Below are positions 9,824 to 18,009 of a stretch of 64,000 bases of DNA, piece by piece. The stretch's first letter is position 1, and each line of letters opens with the position of its first letter. Location of the stretch: positions 124,001 through 188,000 of the forward strand of contig NZ_CANLXG010000003.1 in assembly GCF_947495025.1 (NCBI RefSeq), in the 5' to 3' direction. A model generated the notes under the pieces. That model did no database searches. It saw only the letters and a program-made list of their open reading frames with translations, and had not been told where the DNA came from. The position numbers and the translations under genes are program-made. The DNA is from an uncultured Roseobacter sp. (GTDB lineage: Bacteria; Pseudomonadota; Alphaproteobacteria; Rhodobacterales; Rhodobacteraceae).

Positions 9824-11599
9824 TCAGTTTGAGGTGAGCTTTATATCTGTCACAGCACCGGGTTCAACGCCTGGTCTGAGGCCAAGGAGCGGCGCGACGC
9901 GGCGGATCATCTCGGCCGCGACCGGAACAGCTGTCCAGCCGGCGGTGCGGCGCGGCTCGTCACCGGTTGTATCGACCGGCTCGTCCAGTGTGACGATAAG
10001 CACATATTTCGGATCATGCGCGGGAAAAACCGAAGCAAAGGTCGCCAGCACCTTGTCGTCGTAATACCCACCCTGCGGGCGCGGTTTATCGGCAGTGCCG
10101 GTTTTGCCGCCCACCGCATAGCCCTGCACCTCGCCAAAACTTGCGGTGCCTTCGGTGACCACCCGGCGCAGCATCTTCAGTGACTGGCGCGACGCCTCTT
10201 CGCTGAAAACACGGTCCCCCAGGCGCGGGCCGTTCTGCTTCAGGATCGTCGGCTCGACCCGGAAGCCGCCATTGGCCAGAGCCGCATAGCCCGCCGCAAG
10301 GTGCATCGGTGAGGTGGACAGACCATGGCCGTAAGAAATTGTCATGGCGCTGAGTTCTGACCAGTTTTTCGGCAACAGCGGACGGCCACCGGCGGCCTCG
10401 ACAATCTCGAAACCTGTGGCCTCGAGCATGCCCAGCTTTTTCATCAGGGCGCGCTGGCGCTCCACACCGATTTCCTGCGCCATACGGGCAGTGCCGATGT
10501 TCGAGCTTTTGACGATTACCTTGGAAACCGACATCTCATTGCCGTAGTTGCGGAAATCGCGGATGCGGAATTTGCCCCAGCGCAGCGGACCTTTGGTGTC
10601 GATGATCGTGTCTGGGTTTACCAGACCAAGGTCCATCGCCTGAGCGGCGGTGAAAATCTTGAAAACCGATCCCAGCTCATAGACGCCCTGCACAGACCGG
10701 TTAAAAAGCGGGCTGTCAGAGGCATCTCCCGACGCCTGCGGACGGGGTCGCCGGTTGGGATCAAACGTTGGCAACGAAACCACACTGATCACCTCGCCGG
10801 TGTGCACATCCATCAGCACCGAAGTGGCCCCTTTGGCATTCATCAGCTTCATTCCGCCGTAAAGCACCCGTTCAGCCGCTGCCTGAACGGTCAGATCGAG
10901 CGACAGCCGCAGCTCGTCGTTGGCCGGGTCGCGCAGATAGTCGTCAAAGTACTTCTCGACCCCCGCAACACCGATTACTTCGGCCGCGTTTACCCCCTCT
11001 TTGCCGTAGCTTGCGCCGCCCAGCACATGTGCGCCAAGTGACCCGTTGGGATACAGACGCATGTCGCGGGCCCCGAAAAGCAGCCCCGGATCACCGATCT
11101 CATGCACGGCCTGCAACTGTTCGGGACTGATGCGCCGCTTGATCCAGAGAAACTTGCGCGTGCCAGTGAAATCCGCCAGCAGTTCCTTTTCTTCAAGATC
11201 CGGGAAAATCTGCGCCAGCTTCATTGCAGCATGTGCCGGGTCCACCATCTGCGGTGGCTGGGCATAAAGCGCATGCGTCTCGAAATTGGTGGCCAGCAGG
11301 TTACCGTGACGGTCCACGATATCCGCGCGCGCAGCATGGATCACCGAACCCGGCGCCTCGGCCCGGGGCTCGCGCGGCTCAGACGTTGCCATCATGCCCA
11401 TGCGCCCGCCAACGACGAGAAATGCACACAGAAAAAAGACGCCCAGAATGAGCAGGCGGCCCTCGGCCCGCTGACGGGCGGCATCGCGCATCTGTTCGTG
11501 GCGAATGCGGATGTTCTCGCGTTCGATCGCATCCGGGTTTTCACCTTTTTCACGGGCGTCGAGGATGCGGGCGAGTGGGCGGAGTGGTGTTCGGATCAT
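9824..11599 (-). CDS. ftsI: Septal transpeptidase FtsI (penicillin-binding protein 3)
   Basis: FtsI crosslinks septal peptidoglycan, anchored in the inner membrane with its catalytic domain in the periplasm. The 591-residue product has a cytoplasmic N-terminus and one membrane helix at about 49-70, then the pedestal domain. All three transpeptidase motifs are intact: SVFK at 311-314 (nucleophile Ser311), SSN at 365-367 and KTG at 499-501. The start overlaps the ftsL stop by 4 nt. Confidence 0.97.
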   Translation of the reverse strand: MIRTPLRPLARILDAREKGENPDAIERENIRIRHEQMRDAARQRAEGRLLILGVFFLCAFLVVGGRMGMMATSEPREPRAEAPGSVIHAARADIVDRHGNLLATNFETHALYAQPPQMVDPAHAAMKLAQIFPDLEEKELLADFTGTRKFLWIKRRISPEQLQAVHEIGDPGLLFGARDMRLYPNGSLGAHVLGGASYGKEGVNAAEVIGVAGVEKYFDDYLRDPANDELRLSLDLTVQAAAERVLYGGMKLMNAKGATSVLMDVHTGEVISVVSLPTFDPNRRPRPQASGDASDSPLFNRSVQGVYELGSVFKIFTAAQAMDLGLVNPDTIIDTKGPLRWGKFRIRDFRNYGNEMSVSKVIVKSSNIGTARMAQEIGVERQRALMKKLGMLEATGFEIVEAAGGRPLLPKNWSELSAMTISYGHGLSTSPMHLAAGYAALANGGFRVEPTILKQNGPRLGDRVFSEEASRQSLKMLRRVVTEGTASFGEVQGYAVGGKTGTADKPRPQGGYYDDKVLATFASVFPAHDPKYVLIVTLDEPVDTTGDEPRRTAGWTAVPVAAEMIRRVAPLLGLRPGVEPGAVTDIKLTSN

Positions 11600-11955
11600 T
11601 GCACTACCTCACCGGATTGTCCGCCAAGACTTGAGACATCAACCGCATTGTCAAATTCAATAATCGGATCAGGGGGATAGGCGACCTGGTCCACATTTCC
11701 GAACTGATCCGGGCGGAGGGGCAACAGACCCAGCCTGTCAAAATTGATGTCTGCCAGATCACGCAGCCGGTCAGGACGGTTCAGATAGGCCCATTCAGCG
11801 CGCAGCACCGCCAGACGTTCATGTGCCTGCAGGATATCGTCGCGCAGATCACGGGTTTCAGCAAGGGCGCCCTGGGTGGCGTAGTTTTCACGGTATGCCC
11901 AGAAGGCGAGACCAATCACACTGAGCGTGGTGAGAATATAGAGGAACGTACGCAT
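11596..11955 (-). CDS. ftsL: Cell division protein FtsL
   Basis: FtsL is a small bitopic divisome protein that, with FtsB and FtsQ, activates FtsWI. The 119-residue product has one N-terminal membrane helix (about 3-18), followed by a heptad-like coiled-coil segment (about 30-60). The C-terminal motif region LRDLADINFDRLGLLPLRPDQ is typical of alphaproteobacterial FtsL. Sequence conservation in this family is low, so the call leans on topology, length and position between rsmH and ftsI. The ATG overlaps the rsmH stop by one base. Confidence 0.93.
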   Translation of the reverse strand: MRTFLYILTTLSVIGLAFWAYRENYATQGALAETRDLRDDILQAHERLAVLRAEWAYLNRPDRLRDLADINFDRLGLLPLRPDQFGNVDQVAYPPDPIIEFDNAVDVSSLGGQSGEVVQ

Positions 11956-12947
11956 CAGATTACCTCACTGACCATCGGCATACCGATGGATTTTGCATCA
12001 ATATCACCTGCAGGCGCGTCCGTACGCACCGCGATCCGCAGCCGGGCGGACCGGGCGCGCGGGTTTGCAGCAATCTCGGCTGCATCTGCAGAAATGGCTT
12101 TGCGCGACGGCTGCGTGAACTGCGGTTCGGCGCGCTGCACTTCCGGTGCAAAGCGGTTGGCATTTCCACCGCCGCCCGAGCGGGCCGTCAGAAAGCGTTT
12201 CACCATTCGGTCCTCGACAGAATGGAACGTCACCACAGCCAGCCAGCCGCCCGGCTTCAGGGCCCGCTCAGCCGCCATAAGGCCATGGAAAAGCTCGCTA
12301 TATTCGTCGTTCACGGCAATCCGCAGCGCCTGAAAACTGCGCGTGGCCGGGTGGGATTGTCCGGGTTTCGCGCGTGGCAGGCAGCCTTCGATGATGCCAG
12401 CAAGACGCAGGGTTGTGGTGATCGGTTCCAGCGCACGCTCGCACACAATGGCTTTGGCAATGCGACGACTGGCCCGCTCTTCGCCGTACTGGAACAGAAT
12501 GTTCGCAATGGCGTCCCCGGAGGCTTCGTTGACAATATCAGCAGCGGAAAGACCGTCCTGACTCATGCGCATGTCGAGCGGTCCGTCACGCATGAACGAA
12601 AAACCGCGCTCTGCCTGATCAAGCTGCATCGACGACACACCCAGATCGAGCACAACACCATCCAGGGCAGTGGCATAGGTGTCCATGGCAGAGAATACGC
12701 CGCGTTGCTGAACCAGCCGGTCGCCCCAGGCATCTGCCCACGTGGCGGCCATCTCGAAAGCAAGCGGGTCGCGATCCACGGCAATCACCCGGTCTGCACC
12801 CGCTTCGAGCAGACCGCGCGTATAGCCGCCAGCCCCGAAGGTGCCATCCAGCCATGTCCCCCGGAGCGGTGAAACAGCATCCAGAATTGCAGGCAGCAGT
12901 ACAGGAATGTGCGGAGCAGACGTGTCAGTGGTGGCCGCAGCAGCCAT
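11955..12947 (-). CDS. rsmH: 16S rRNA (cytosine-1402-N4)-methyltransferase RsmH (MraW)
   Basis: RsmH methylates C1402 in the decoding centre of 16S rRNA. The 330-residue product begins with [13 protein letters not shown], then the SAM-binding loop [10 protein letters not shown] at 34-43, [11 protein letters not shown] near 100, and the family block [18 protein letters not shown] in the second half. It starts 3 bp downstream of the mraZ stop, as the second gene of the dcw operon. Confidence 0.97.
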   Translation of the reverse strand: MAAAATTDTSAPHIPVLLPAILDAVSPLRGTWLDGTFGAGGYTRGLLEAGADRVIAVDRDPLAFEMAATWADAWGDRLVQQRGVFSAMDTYATALDGVVLDLGVSSMQLDQAERGFSFMRDGPLDMRMSQDGLSAADIVNEASGDAIANILFQYGEERASRRIAKAIVCERALEPITTTLRLAGIIEGCLPRAKPGQSHPATRSFQALRIAVNDEYSELFHGLMAAERALKPGGWLAVVTFHSVEDRMVKRFLTARSGGGGNANRFAPEVQRAEPQFTQPSRKAISADAAEIAANPRARSARLRIAVRTDAPAGDIDAKSIGMPMVSEVI

Positions 12948-12950
12948 GAC

Positions 12951-13454
12951 CTACTCCCCCTGTTTACCGTCCAGGAACGCCAGCGGATCGAAATCATCCG
13001 GCAGGTCGTCCAGCCATGCGTCGGTTTTGGCGGCCTCTTCGGCCTCGTAGGTCTCGGGCTGCCAGATCTGGAAAGTATCACCCGCTGCGATAAAGAAGGC
13101 CTCTTTGTCGAGGCCGATCTTCTGGCGCAGCTTTGCAGGCAGCACCAGGCGGCCGGTTTCGTCAACCGACGTGGGAAACGACTGACCATGGAAAAGACGT
13201 TGCAGCATTTTACGCTCGATTGAGCCACGCGGGAGGGCGTCGATTTTGTCGTCGACCTCGTTGATGGCCTCCATCGTGTAGCATTCAAGATAGCTGCGGC
13301 GGTGATCACCATAGACAATGACCAGTTCGGGCGCGCCGCCGGATGTCCAGTTAGGATCTGCGGCTTCGATCACACGGCGGAAAGAGGCCGGTATCGAGAC
13401 CCGCCCCTTTGCATCTACCTTGTGATGGCTTTCGCCTCTGAACCTGCGGCTCAC
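12951..13454 (-). CDS. mraZ: MraZ, AbrB-fold regulator at the head of the dcw operon
   Basis: MraZ binds repeats upstream of its own gene and represses the dcw operon in other bacteria. It has also been linked to RsmH function. The 167-residue product has two SpoVT/AbrB-like halves, with DAKGRVSIPASFR near the N-terminus and DETGRLVLPAKLR in the second half. The GTG start at 13454 is preceded by GGATAAGG. The ~20-residue C-terminal acidic tail extends beyond the usual ~150. No clear three-fold TGGGN box was found just upstream. Confidence 0.95.
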   Translation of the reverse strand: MSRRFRGESHHKVDAKGRVSIPASFRRVIEAADPNWTSGGAPELVIVYGDHRRSYLECYTMEAINEVDDKIDALPRGSIERKMLQRLFHGQSFPTSVDETGRLVLPAKLRQKIGLDKEAFFIAAGDTFQIWQPETYEAEEAAKTDAWLDDLPDDFDPLAFLDGKQGE

Positions 13455-13514
13455 TGCCTTATCCCAATCTTTTGCGCGCCCTCGCCTGCGCTTCCCCCGT
13501 CCCTGAAATGGAAA

Positions 13515-13550
13515 CGGCGGGTTGATCTGCTGCCACTGATCAACCCGCCG
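13515..13550. repeat. 13-bp perfect inverted repeat (stem-loop) upstream of mraZ
   Basis: CGGCGGGTTGATC (13515-13527) and GATCAACCCGCCG (13538-13550) are exact reverse complements around a 10-base loop. It lies 61 bp upstream of the mraZ start, so it would be in the mraZ 5' leader if transcription starts further upstream. No U-run follows on either strand, so it is not a standard terminator. Confidence 0.6.
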
Positions 13551-13783
13551 CCCTCGTCCCGACTTTGCGGGGAAGTCCAGTCGCGCGCGCCACCTGGGGG
13601 GATGTCTGCTCGCTCGCGCGCCGGATCTCTTGGTCTGATGAAAGCGAGGTGCCTGTATGAAACCTGCTAGAGTTTTTGTTTGCGTGGGGTCGTTTGGTGC
13701 CCCGGGCTCGTTCTCATCTGATGTAGAAAGGTATAGCGTGGGAAATCATGGTACAGCAAGGAATTTTTAGTTACCAAATTGCT

Positions 13784-13819
13784 AAATCTTGCTTTTGGAG
13801 ATTAAGGAAAGCAAGATTT
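13784..13819. repeat. 12-bp perfect inverted repeat in the AT-rich region
   Basis: AAATCTTGCTTT (13784-13795) and AAAGCAAGATTT (13808-13819) are exact reverse complements around 12 bases. The arms continue loosely as CCAAAT ... TTGG. It could be a regulator site, or a bidirectional hairpin about 330 bp upstream of mraZ. Confidence 0.5.
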
Positions 13820-14141
13820 GGTGCCTGCTGTAGGCAAAAATATCAACAAATTGCCAATGGAAAAAATACCAACACAATATGTAGTATCATTTTAAATCGG
13901 TGGTAACTTCCCATATTTTCCCCGATTTTTTGCGAATACTCCGCCTTGAGCGCTGACAGATACAGCTCAGAGGTCAAAAACCGCCGGAAATCCGCCTCGC
14001 ACATCGCTTCTGGCAACTTTGATTCGCCTCAACTGCACGACAGGAGGAAACGCGTCCCATGATATCCCGTGCGCCTGCCAGGTTTGCAGCTGTTTGCGAA
14101 ATCCTGCATATTCCGGAACATTCCGGACGCAGGAGCCAGAC

Positions 14142-14939
14142 ATGCACCACGCCGACACTATCTCAACAATCGCTGATCACCTTGATAAGGACGCCCGCGT
14201 CCGTGCGCTGTTCCTGAGCGGCAGTCACGGCAACGGCATGGCGGATGCCTTCAGCGATATCGACTTTGTGCTGGTCACCGGGGATGGCGCAACTGACGAG
14301 ATCGCGGAACTCTGGCGGGCGGCCGTCGCCCGGACGGGTGATATTGTTCTGTGGTGGGATCGCCTGACCGTTCCGGTGCTGATCAACGCCATAACGGCCG
14401 ACTGGACGCGTACCGATGTGATCATTCTCAAACCCGATCAGCTAAGCGGGCATACGAAAGCCGGCCTGAAACCGGTCATTGATCACGACACTATATACAA
14501 CACTCTGAAAGACGCGCCGCCTGCGCCTGCACCAAACACCAGAAAGCTGGCCTGGCAGTTCGAAGAATTCATCCGCATCCTCGGCCTTTTGCACCTGGTG
14601 GACGGGCGCGGTGAATATCTGAATGGCGTGCTGGGCGTGTACCACCTGCGCAACCTGCTGGTCGATCTGATGATCGAGGAGACCGCAGCGCCCGGTCGTG
14701 GCGGAGCACTGCACCTGAATCGTCTGATCACAGATGAACAGAAGGCGGCACTCTCAGCCCTGCCCACGCCCGAGCCGACCCGGGATGCGATCATCGCAGC
14801 ACATATGGCGTATGCCCGGTCCTATCTGCCAGGTGCGCGCGCCCTTGCAGAGCGGCTGGGGCTGAACTGGCCCGAAGCATTCGAGGCCGCGACCTGGGCG
14901 AAACTGCAGGACAGCATGAAGCTGAGGCGACCCTATTAG
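14142..14939 (+). CDS. Nucleotidyltransferase-domain protein (aminoglycoside adenylyltransferase-like)
   Basis: A 265-residue cytoplasmic protein with a pol-beta-type nucleotidyltransferase domain at the N-terminus: [15 protein letters not shown] at 27-41, with the metal-binding Asp pair in SDID. The remainder is helical and resembles streptomycin or lincosamide adenylyltransferase relatives. No antibiotic substrate can be assigned. I chose the ATG at 14142 because AGGAG lies 7 bp upstream; the frame is open further upstream without a better start. Its stop overlaps that of mrp by 4 bp on the opposite strand. Confidence 0.8.
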   Translation: MHHADTISTIADHLDKDARVRALFLSGSHGNGMADAFSDIDFVLVTGDGATDEIAELWRAAVARTGDIVLWWDRLTVPVLINAITADWTRTDVIILKPDQLSGHTKAGLKPVIDHDTIYNTLKDAPPAPAPNTRKLAWQFEEFIRILGLLHLVDGRGEYLNGVLGVYHLRNLLVDLMIEETAAPGRGGALHLNRLITDEQKAALSALPTPEPTRDAIIAAHMAYARSYLPGARALAERLGLNWPEAFEAATWAKLQDSMKLRRPY

Positions 14940-16009
14940 GCCATGCCGCCCTTGATAAGCCCGTCTGCGATGCGCGCATAGGCCTCGGCCATCGGCCCGT
15001 CACCGGCGGCAATCGGCGTGCCACCATCGCCGGCAAGCCGGGTATCGAGGTCGATGGGCAGTGCGCCCAGTAACGGCACACCCAGTTTCTCGGCCTCGGC
15101 GGCCACACCGCCCTGCCCGAAAATCTGATGCTCGGACCCACAATCGGGGCAGACAAACATGGACATGTTCTCAATCAGCCCCAGCACGGGCGTTTTCAGC
15201 GTGTCGAACATGTCGAGCGCCTTGCGGGCATCAATGAGGGCCACGTCCTGCGGAGTGGAGACAACAATCGCGCCTGTCAGCTCTGATTTGGTACAAAGCG
15301 TGAGCTGCACGTCGCCGGTGCCGGGCGGCAGATCCACGAGCAGCACGTCCAGCTCGCCCCATTCCACCTGCCCCAGCATCTGCTGCAGCGCGCCCATCAG
15401 CATCGGACCACGCCAGACCACTGCCTTGCCGTCCTCGAGCATAAAGCCGATGGACATCAGCGTGACGCCGTGCGCGTGCAGCGGAATGATGGTTTTGCCA
15501 TCCGGACTGGCCGGGCGTCTGTTGATCCCCATCATACGCGGCTGGCTGGGACCATAGATATCGGCGTCCAGCAGGCCGACCCTGCGCCCCGCCCGTGCTA
15601 GGGCCACCGCCAGATTTGATGAGACCGTGGATTTGCCCACCCCGCCCTTGCCAGAGCCGATCGCAAGGATGCGTTTCACACCCGAAGGTTTTGTGGGCCC
15701 AGCCTGCGGTTTCGGGTGACCGCCGATCTTCAGACTGGGCGGTTCCGGCTTTTTCTCTGCCGGTCCGTGCGCTGTGAGAGCAACGGTTGCCTGCGACACC
15801 CCCGGCAGCTCGGATACAACCTTTTCGGCGGCGTCACGCAGTGGCCCCATCTGGCGCGCAACTTCGGGCGTTGGTGCCTCTATCACAAAGCGCACCACAC
15901 CGTTATCGACCGTCAGCGCTCGAATCAGATCGTGCTCAATAAGGCTCCTGCCATCCGGCAGAGCGACCCGGCTCAAAGCGGCTTCAATATCGGCCCGTGT
16001 TACAGACAT
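14936..16009 (-). CDS. mrp: Iron-sulfur cluster carrier protein Mrp/ApbC
   Basis: Mrp is a P-loop ATPase that carries and transfers 4Fe-4S clusters in the cytoplasm. The 357-residue product has an N-terminal DUF59/MIP18 domain (about 1-85) and a Pro/Lys-rich linker. It also has the deviant Walker A motif [11 protein letters not shown] at about 118-128 and the cluster-ligating CPDC motif in [11 protein letters not shown]. The ATG at 16009 lies nine bases after AGGAG; a TTG two codons upstream is less likely. It converges on the nucleotidyltransferase. Confidence 0.94.
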   Translation of the reverse strand: MSVTRADIEAALSRVALPDGRSLIEHDLIRALTVDNGVVRFVIEAPTPEVARQMGPLRDAAEKVVSELPGVSQATVALTAHGPAEKKPEPPSLKIGGHPKPQAGPTKPSGVKRILAIGSGKGGVGKSTVSSNLAVALARAGRRVGLLDADIYGPSQPRMMGINRRPASPDGKTIIPLHAHGVTLMSIGFMLEDGKAVVWRGPMLMGALQQMLGQVEWGELDVLLVDLPPGTGDVQLTLCTKSELTGAIVVSTPQDVALIDARKALDMFDTLKTPVLGLIENMSMFVCPDCGSEHQIFGQGGVAAEAEKLGVPLLGALPIDLDTRLAGDGGTPIAAGDGPMAEAYARIADGLIKGGMA

Positions 16010-16162
16010 GCTCAAAAACTCCTCGTTCCCGCCCGTTCAGATAGCACATGTGCGGCGGAACACCAGCAGCCCCGTAAAAATGCCTAAACCATTAGCACTA
16101 TGCGAAAATTTACCCTGCGTCGCCCATGCATATGCTGCATAGCAGCATTGAATATCTGACCA

Positions 16163-16186
16163 TTGTGCACCCGCAGCATTTGCCTA
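16163..16186 (+). promoter_or_regulatory. Candidate RpoH-type stress promoter for the DUF1127-sRNA transcript
   Basis: TTG (16163-16165) and CTA (16184-16186) are exactly 18 bases apart, 38 bp before the DUF1127 start codon. From memory this resembles RpoHI/RpoHII-dependent promoters in Rhodobacter, which drive the homologous DUF1127-sRNA operon there. The match is short, so it is tentative. Confidence 0.35.
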
Positions 16187-16224
16187 AGTATGGGTTACAA
16201 CAAACAAACACGAAAGACGACAAC

Positions 16225-16461
16225 ATGGCCTTTATGGATCAGACATTCGCAAAATCCGACAATCTCGGCGTGCGTGCACTGGCCGCCGCCACAGGTTTTT
16301 TCGCAACCGCAACAGCGCGTTACGCGCGCTACAGCCTGTATCGCAATACACTGGCTGAACTGAATACGCTCAGCGACCGGGAAGCAGCCGACCTTGGCAT
16401 GCACCGCTCCGGTTTCCGCCACCTCGCGTGGGAAACCGCCTGCGAAAAGATCGCTGTATGA
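16225..16461 (+). CDS. DUF1127 small basic protein (CcaF1-like)
   Basis: A 78-residue protein with a C-terminal DUF1127 (YjiS-like) motif at about 36-66: an Arg/Tyr-rich helix followed by LNTLSDREAADLGMHRSGF. In Rhodobacter sphaeroides a small DUF1127 protein, CcaF1, is encoded immediately upstream of four CcsR sRNAs with CCUCCUCCC loops. It acts as an RNA-binding protein in sRNA maturation. The same layout is seen here, with hairpins starting 13 bp after the stop, so an equivalent role is likely. I chose the ATG at 16225, where the homology begins; the frame is open 33 codons further upstream. Confidence 0.85.
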   Translation: MAFMDQTFAKSDNLGVRALAAATGFFATATARYARYSLYRNTLAELNTLSDREAADLGMHRSGFRHLAWETACEKIAV

Positions 16462-16473
16462 GCAACGGAATCG

Positions 16474-16545
16474 GGTTCTCCACCTCCTCCCGGGGAACCT
16501 GAACAAAGGCGGCGGCATCTATCCTCCTCCCGGATGCCGCCGTTT
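16474..16545 (+). ncRNA. Cuckoo/CcsR-type sRNA, unit 1
   Basis: Two hairpins expose CCTCCTCCC in the loop. Stem 1 is GGTTCTCC (16474-16481) with GGGGAACC (16492-16499), loop ACCTCCTCCC. Stem 2 is CGGCGGCATC (16510-16519) with GATGCCGCCG (16533-16542), loop containing ATCCTCCTCCC. The loop sequence can pair with Shine-Dalgarno GGAGG. It starts 13 bp after the DUF1127 stop and is probably processed from a shared transcript. Confidence 0.85.
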
Positions 16546-16599
16546 GTGAACACCGCCCGGACATCCGGGCACCGGGGACAGTTCCCGGAACGATCTTCA

Positions 16600-16676
16600 G
16601 CCGCGCCCACCTCCTCCCGGGCAACGCTGGACTAAGGCGGCGGCATTCATCCTCCTCCCGGATGCCGCCGTCCCTT
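16600..16676 (+). ncRNA. Cuckoo/CcsR-type sRNA, unit 2
   Basis: This unit repeats the layout of unit 1. Stem 1 is GCCC (16605-16608) with GGGC (16619-16622), loop ACCTCCTCCC. Stem 2 is CGGCGGCATT (16638-16647) with GATGCCGCCG (16661-16670), loop with CATCCTCCTCCC. It is followed by CCCTTTT. The second hairpin is almost identical to that of unit 1, whereas stem 1 has diverged. A separate small hairpin (GCCCGGACATCCGGGC, 16553-16568) lies in the spacer between the units. Confidence 0.85.
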
Positions 16677-16700
16677 TTACAGGGGCCAGAATGGCCACAG

Positions 16701-16783
16701 ACGACCGGCGGGCATATTTCCTCCCTGAAAAACGTCGCCGGAAAAAGAAAGCGGTCCCCAATCCTCCCGGGGGCCGCTTTTTT
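16701..16783 (+). ncRNA. Degenerate third cuckoo-type unit ending in the array terminator
   Basis: A longer-looped stem, CCGGCG (16705-16710) with CGCCGG (16736-16741), carries CCTCCC in its loop at 16720-16725. A terminator hairpin with CCTCCC in its loop follows. The CCTCCTCCC motif is shortened to CCTCCC in both loops, so it is a diverged member of the array. Confidence 0.65.
16748..16783 (+). terminator. Rho-independent terminator of the DUF1127-sRNA transcript
   Basis: AAAGCGGTCCCC (16748-16759) pairs with GGGGGCCGCTTT (16769-16780), 12 bp with one G-T pair, around AATCCTCCC, and six T residues end it (16778-16783). It closes the sRNA array before zur. Confidence 0.85.
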
Positions 16784-16844
16784 GTGCGCGCGAAAGGAAA
16801 TTCGTCGCGACGGCGGAACTGTGCCACGCATCGCTTGCTGCTTT

Positions 16845-16860
16845 TTATTTTATAAAGTAA
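16845..16860 (+). promoter_or_regulatory. AT-rich palindrome upstream of zur (candidate Zur operator)
   Basis: TTATTTTATAAAGTAA is a 16-bp palindrome with one mismatched pair, ending 28 bp before the zur start codon. Fur-family operators are AT-rich palindromes of this kind, and zur heads a zinc-uptake operon, so autoregulation is likely. Part of it could also serve as a -10 element. Confidence 0.45.
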
Positions 16861-16888
16861 CAAACTTCGGAGGTCAGGAGGTCAGCAG

Positions 16889-17275
16889 ATGAGAAAACCC
16901 GCGACGGCACGACAGGACGACGTCCTCAGCGTTCTCCGGTCCTGCGACAGGCCCATGACGGCCTATCAGATCCTCGAACAGCTGCAGGCCAGCGAACCGG
17001 ACATCGCGCCGCCGACGGTGTATCGCACGCTTTCCTCGCTGACTGATCAGGGCCGCGCGCACCGGCTGGAATCGATCAGAGCCTTTGTGCCCTGCACCTG
17101 CAGTCACGCGGGCCAGGTGCCGGTTCTGGCGATCTGTGGCGATTGCGGAACAGTAGAAGAACACGACGGTGGCGACCTGCTGCCCCTGCTCAACAGAATG
17201 ACCAGAACCGGAAACTTTCAGTCAGAACGGCATATCGTTGAAATTCATGGTCGTTGCGGCGGGTGTGCCGCATGA
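16889..17275 (+). CDS. zur: Fur-family zinc-uptake regulator Zur
   Basis: Zur is a zinc-sensing dimeric repressor of zinc-uptake genes. The 128-residue product has a Fur-type winged helix at the N-terminus (YQILEQL, then PPTVYRTLSSLTDQGRAHRL at 41-60). The structural-zinc cysteine pairs are CGDC (83-86) and CGGC (123-126); CTCSHAG (69-75) is in the sensory domain. A strong ribosome-binding site (AGGAGG) precedes the ATG. It heads an operon whose next gene is a His-rich DUF2796 protein. That context favours Zur over other Fur-family members. Confidence 0.88.
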   Translation: MRKPATARQDDVLSVLRSCDRPMTAYQILEQLQASEPDIAPPTVYRTLSSLTDQGRAHRLESIRAFVPCTCSHAGQVPVLAICGDCGTVEEHDGGDLLPLLNRMTRTGNFQSERHIVEIHGRCGGCAA

Positions 17276-17307
17276 TCTTTACAACACCTAAACAGACAGG
17301 AAACCTG

Positions 17308-17997
17308 ATGAAACAGACAGTATCGCTGATTGCCTTTTTCGCCGCCCTGCCCGCTCTGGCAGAGGAAACCCGCCAGATGGACGCGCATGAACATGGTGTC
17401 GGCGCGCTGAACATCGCAGTGGACGGCACAACGGTGCTGATGGAGCTGACAGCGCCGGGCGCAGACATCGTCGGATTTGAATATGCAGCCTCCAGCGCAG
17501 AGGACCGCAGGGCGGTGGATGCGGCGGTTGCCGCACTGGCGACACCGATGGATCTTTTCGTTGTTCCTGCAGCCGCGGGATGTTCCGTGACCGCGGCACG
17601 CGCAGCGCTGGAGCTGGAAGAGGCGCATGAGGATCACGATGGCGATGCGCACGGGCATGACGACCATGCACACGACGACGCGCACGGCCATGACGATCAT
17701 GACGACCATGACGATCATGCGGCGCATAAAGATGAGCATAATCACGATGATCATGCGGCGCATGCGGACGAACACGACCAAGAAGAGCATGCCGATGGCG
17801 GGTCTCATTCTGAGTTTCACGCGACCTATCAGCTGACCTGCGCCGACCCGCAGGCGCTGGATCAGATCGAATTTGCCTATTTCGACCGCTTTGAAAACGC
17901 GCTTGAGCTTGAAGTGCAGATCGTGACCGGGTCTGGCGCCCAGGCCTTTGAGGTGCTGCGCACAGCACCTGTGCTTGATCTGCGCAACCTGTTCTGA
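17308..17997 (+). CDS. zrgA: Histidine-rich periplasmic zinc-uptake protein, ZrgA family (DUF2796)
   Basis: A 229-residue exported protein with an N-terminal signal peptide (about 1-18, cleavage after ALA). It has a DUF2796-type domain beginning with HEHGVGALNIAVDG, then a long His/Asp-rich segment at about 110-175 made of repeated HDDHA-like units that would bind metal. A C-terminal DUF2796 portion with QLTCADP follows. In Vibrio the zinc-responsive zrgABCDE cluster pairs such a protein with an ABC transporter. The ATG at 17308 follows ACAGGAAACCTG. It probably traps Zn2+ in the periplasm for uptake by the transporter genes downstream. Confidence 0.85.
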   Translation: MKQTVSLIAFFAALPALAEETRQMDAHEHGVGALNIAVDGTTVLMELTAPGADIVGFEYAASSAEDRRAVDAAVAALATPMDLFVVPAAAGCSVTAARAALELEEAHEDHDGDAHGHDDHAHDDAHGHDDHDDHDDHAAHKDEHNHDDHAAHADEHDQEEHADGGSHSEFHATYQLTCADPQALDQIEFAYFDRFENALELEVQIVTGSGAQAFEVLRTAPVLDLRNLF

Positions 17998-18009
17998 AAT
18001 GACCACGGG

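Larger units (their letters stand above)
13455..14141. other. Long leader/promoter region of the dcw operon
   Basis: No gene is seen in this ~690 bp. The part nearest mraZ is GC-rich and holds a 13-bp perfect stem-loop. The part from about 13665 to 13970 is clearly AT-rich and holds a 12-bp perfect inverted repeat. It must contain the mraZ promoter (minus strand) and the promoter of the nucleotidyltransferase (plus strand). No RNase P RNA signature was found. Confidence 0.5.

Noticed and set aside
13455..13970. RNase P RNA upstream of mraZ
   Set aside because: I looked on both strands for the conserved GAGGAAAGTCCGGGC-type core and the ACAGAAxxxGGCTTA-type end and found neither.
16462..16888. 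CRISPR-like array made of CCTCCTCCC repeats
   Set aside because: Repeat units are hairpins with conserved loops, not equal-length repeats with unique spacers; the DUF1127 context identifies sRNAs.
17627..17790. Short tandem repeats resembling a CRISPR or satellite
   Set aside because: The repeats are GAC/CAT codon runs coding for the His-Asp-rich metal-binding segment and are in frame with zrgA.
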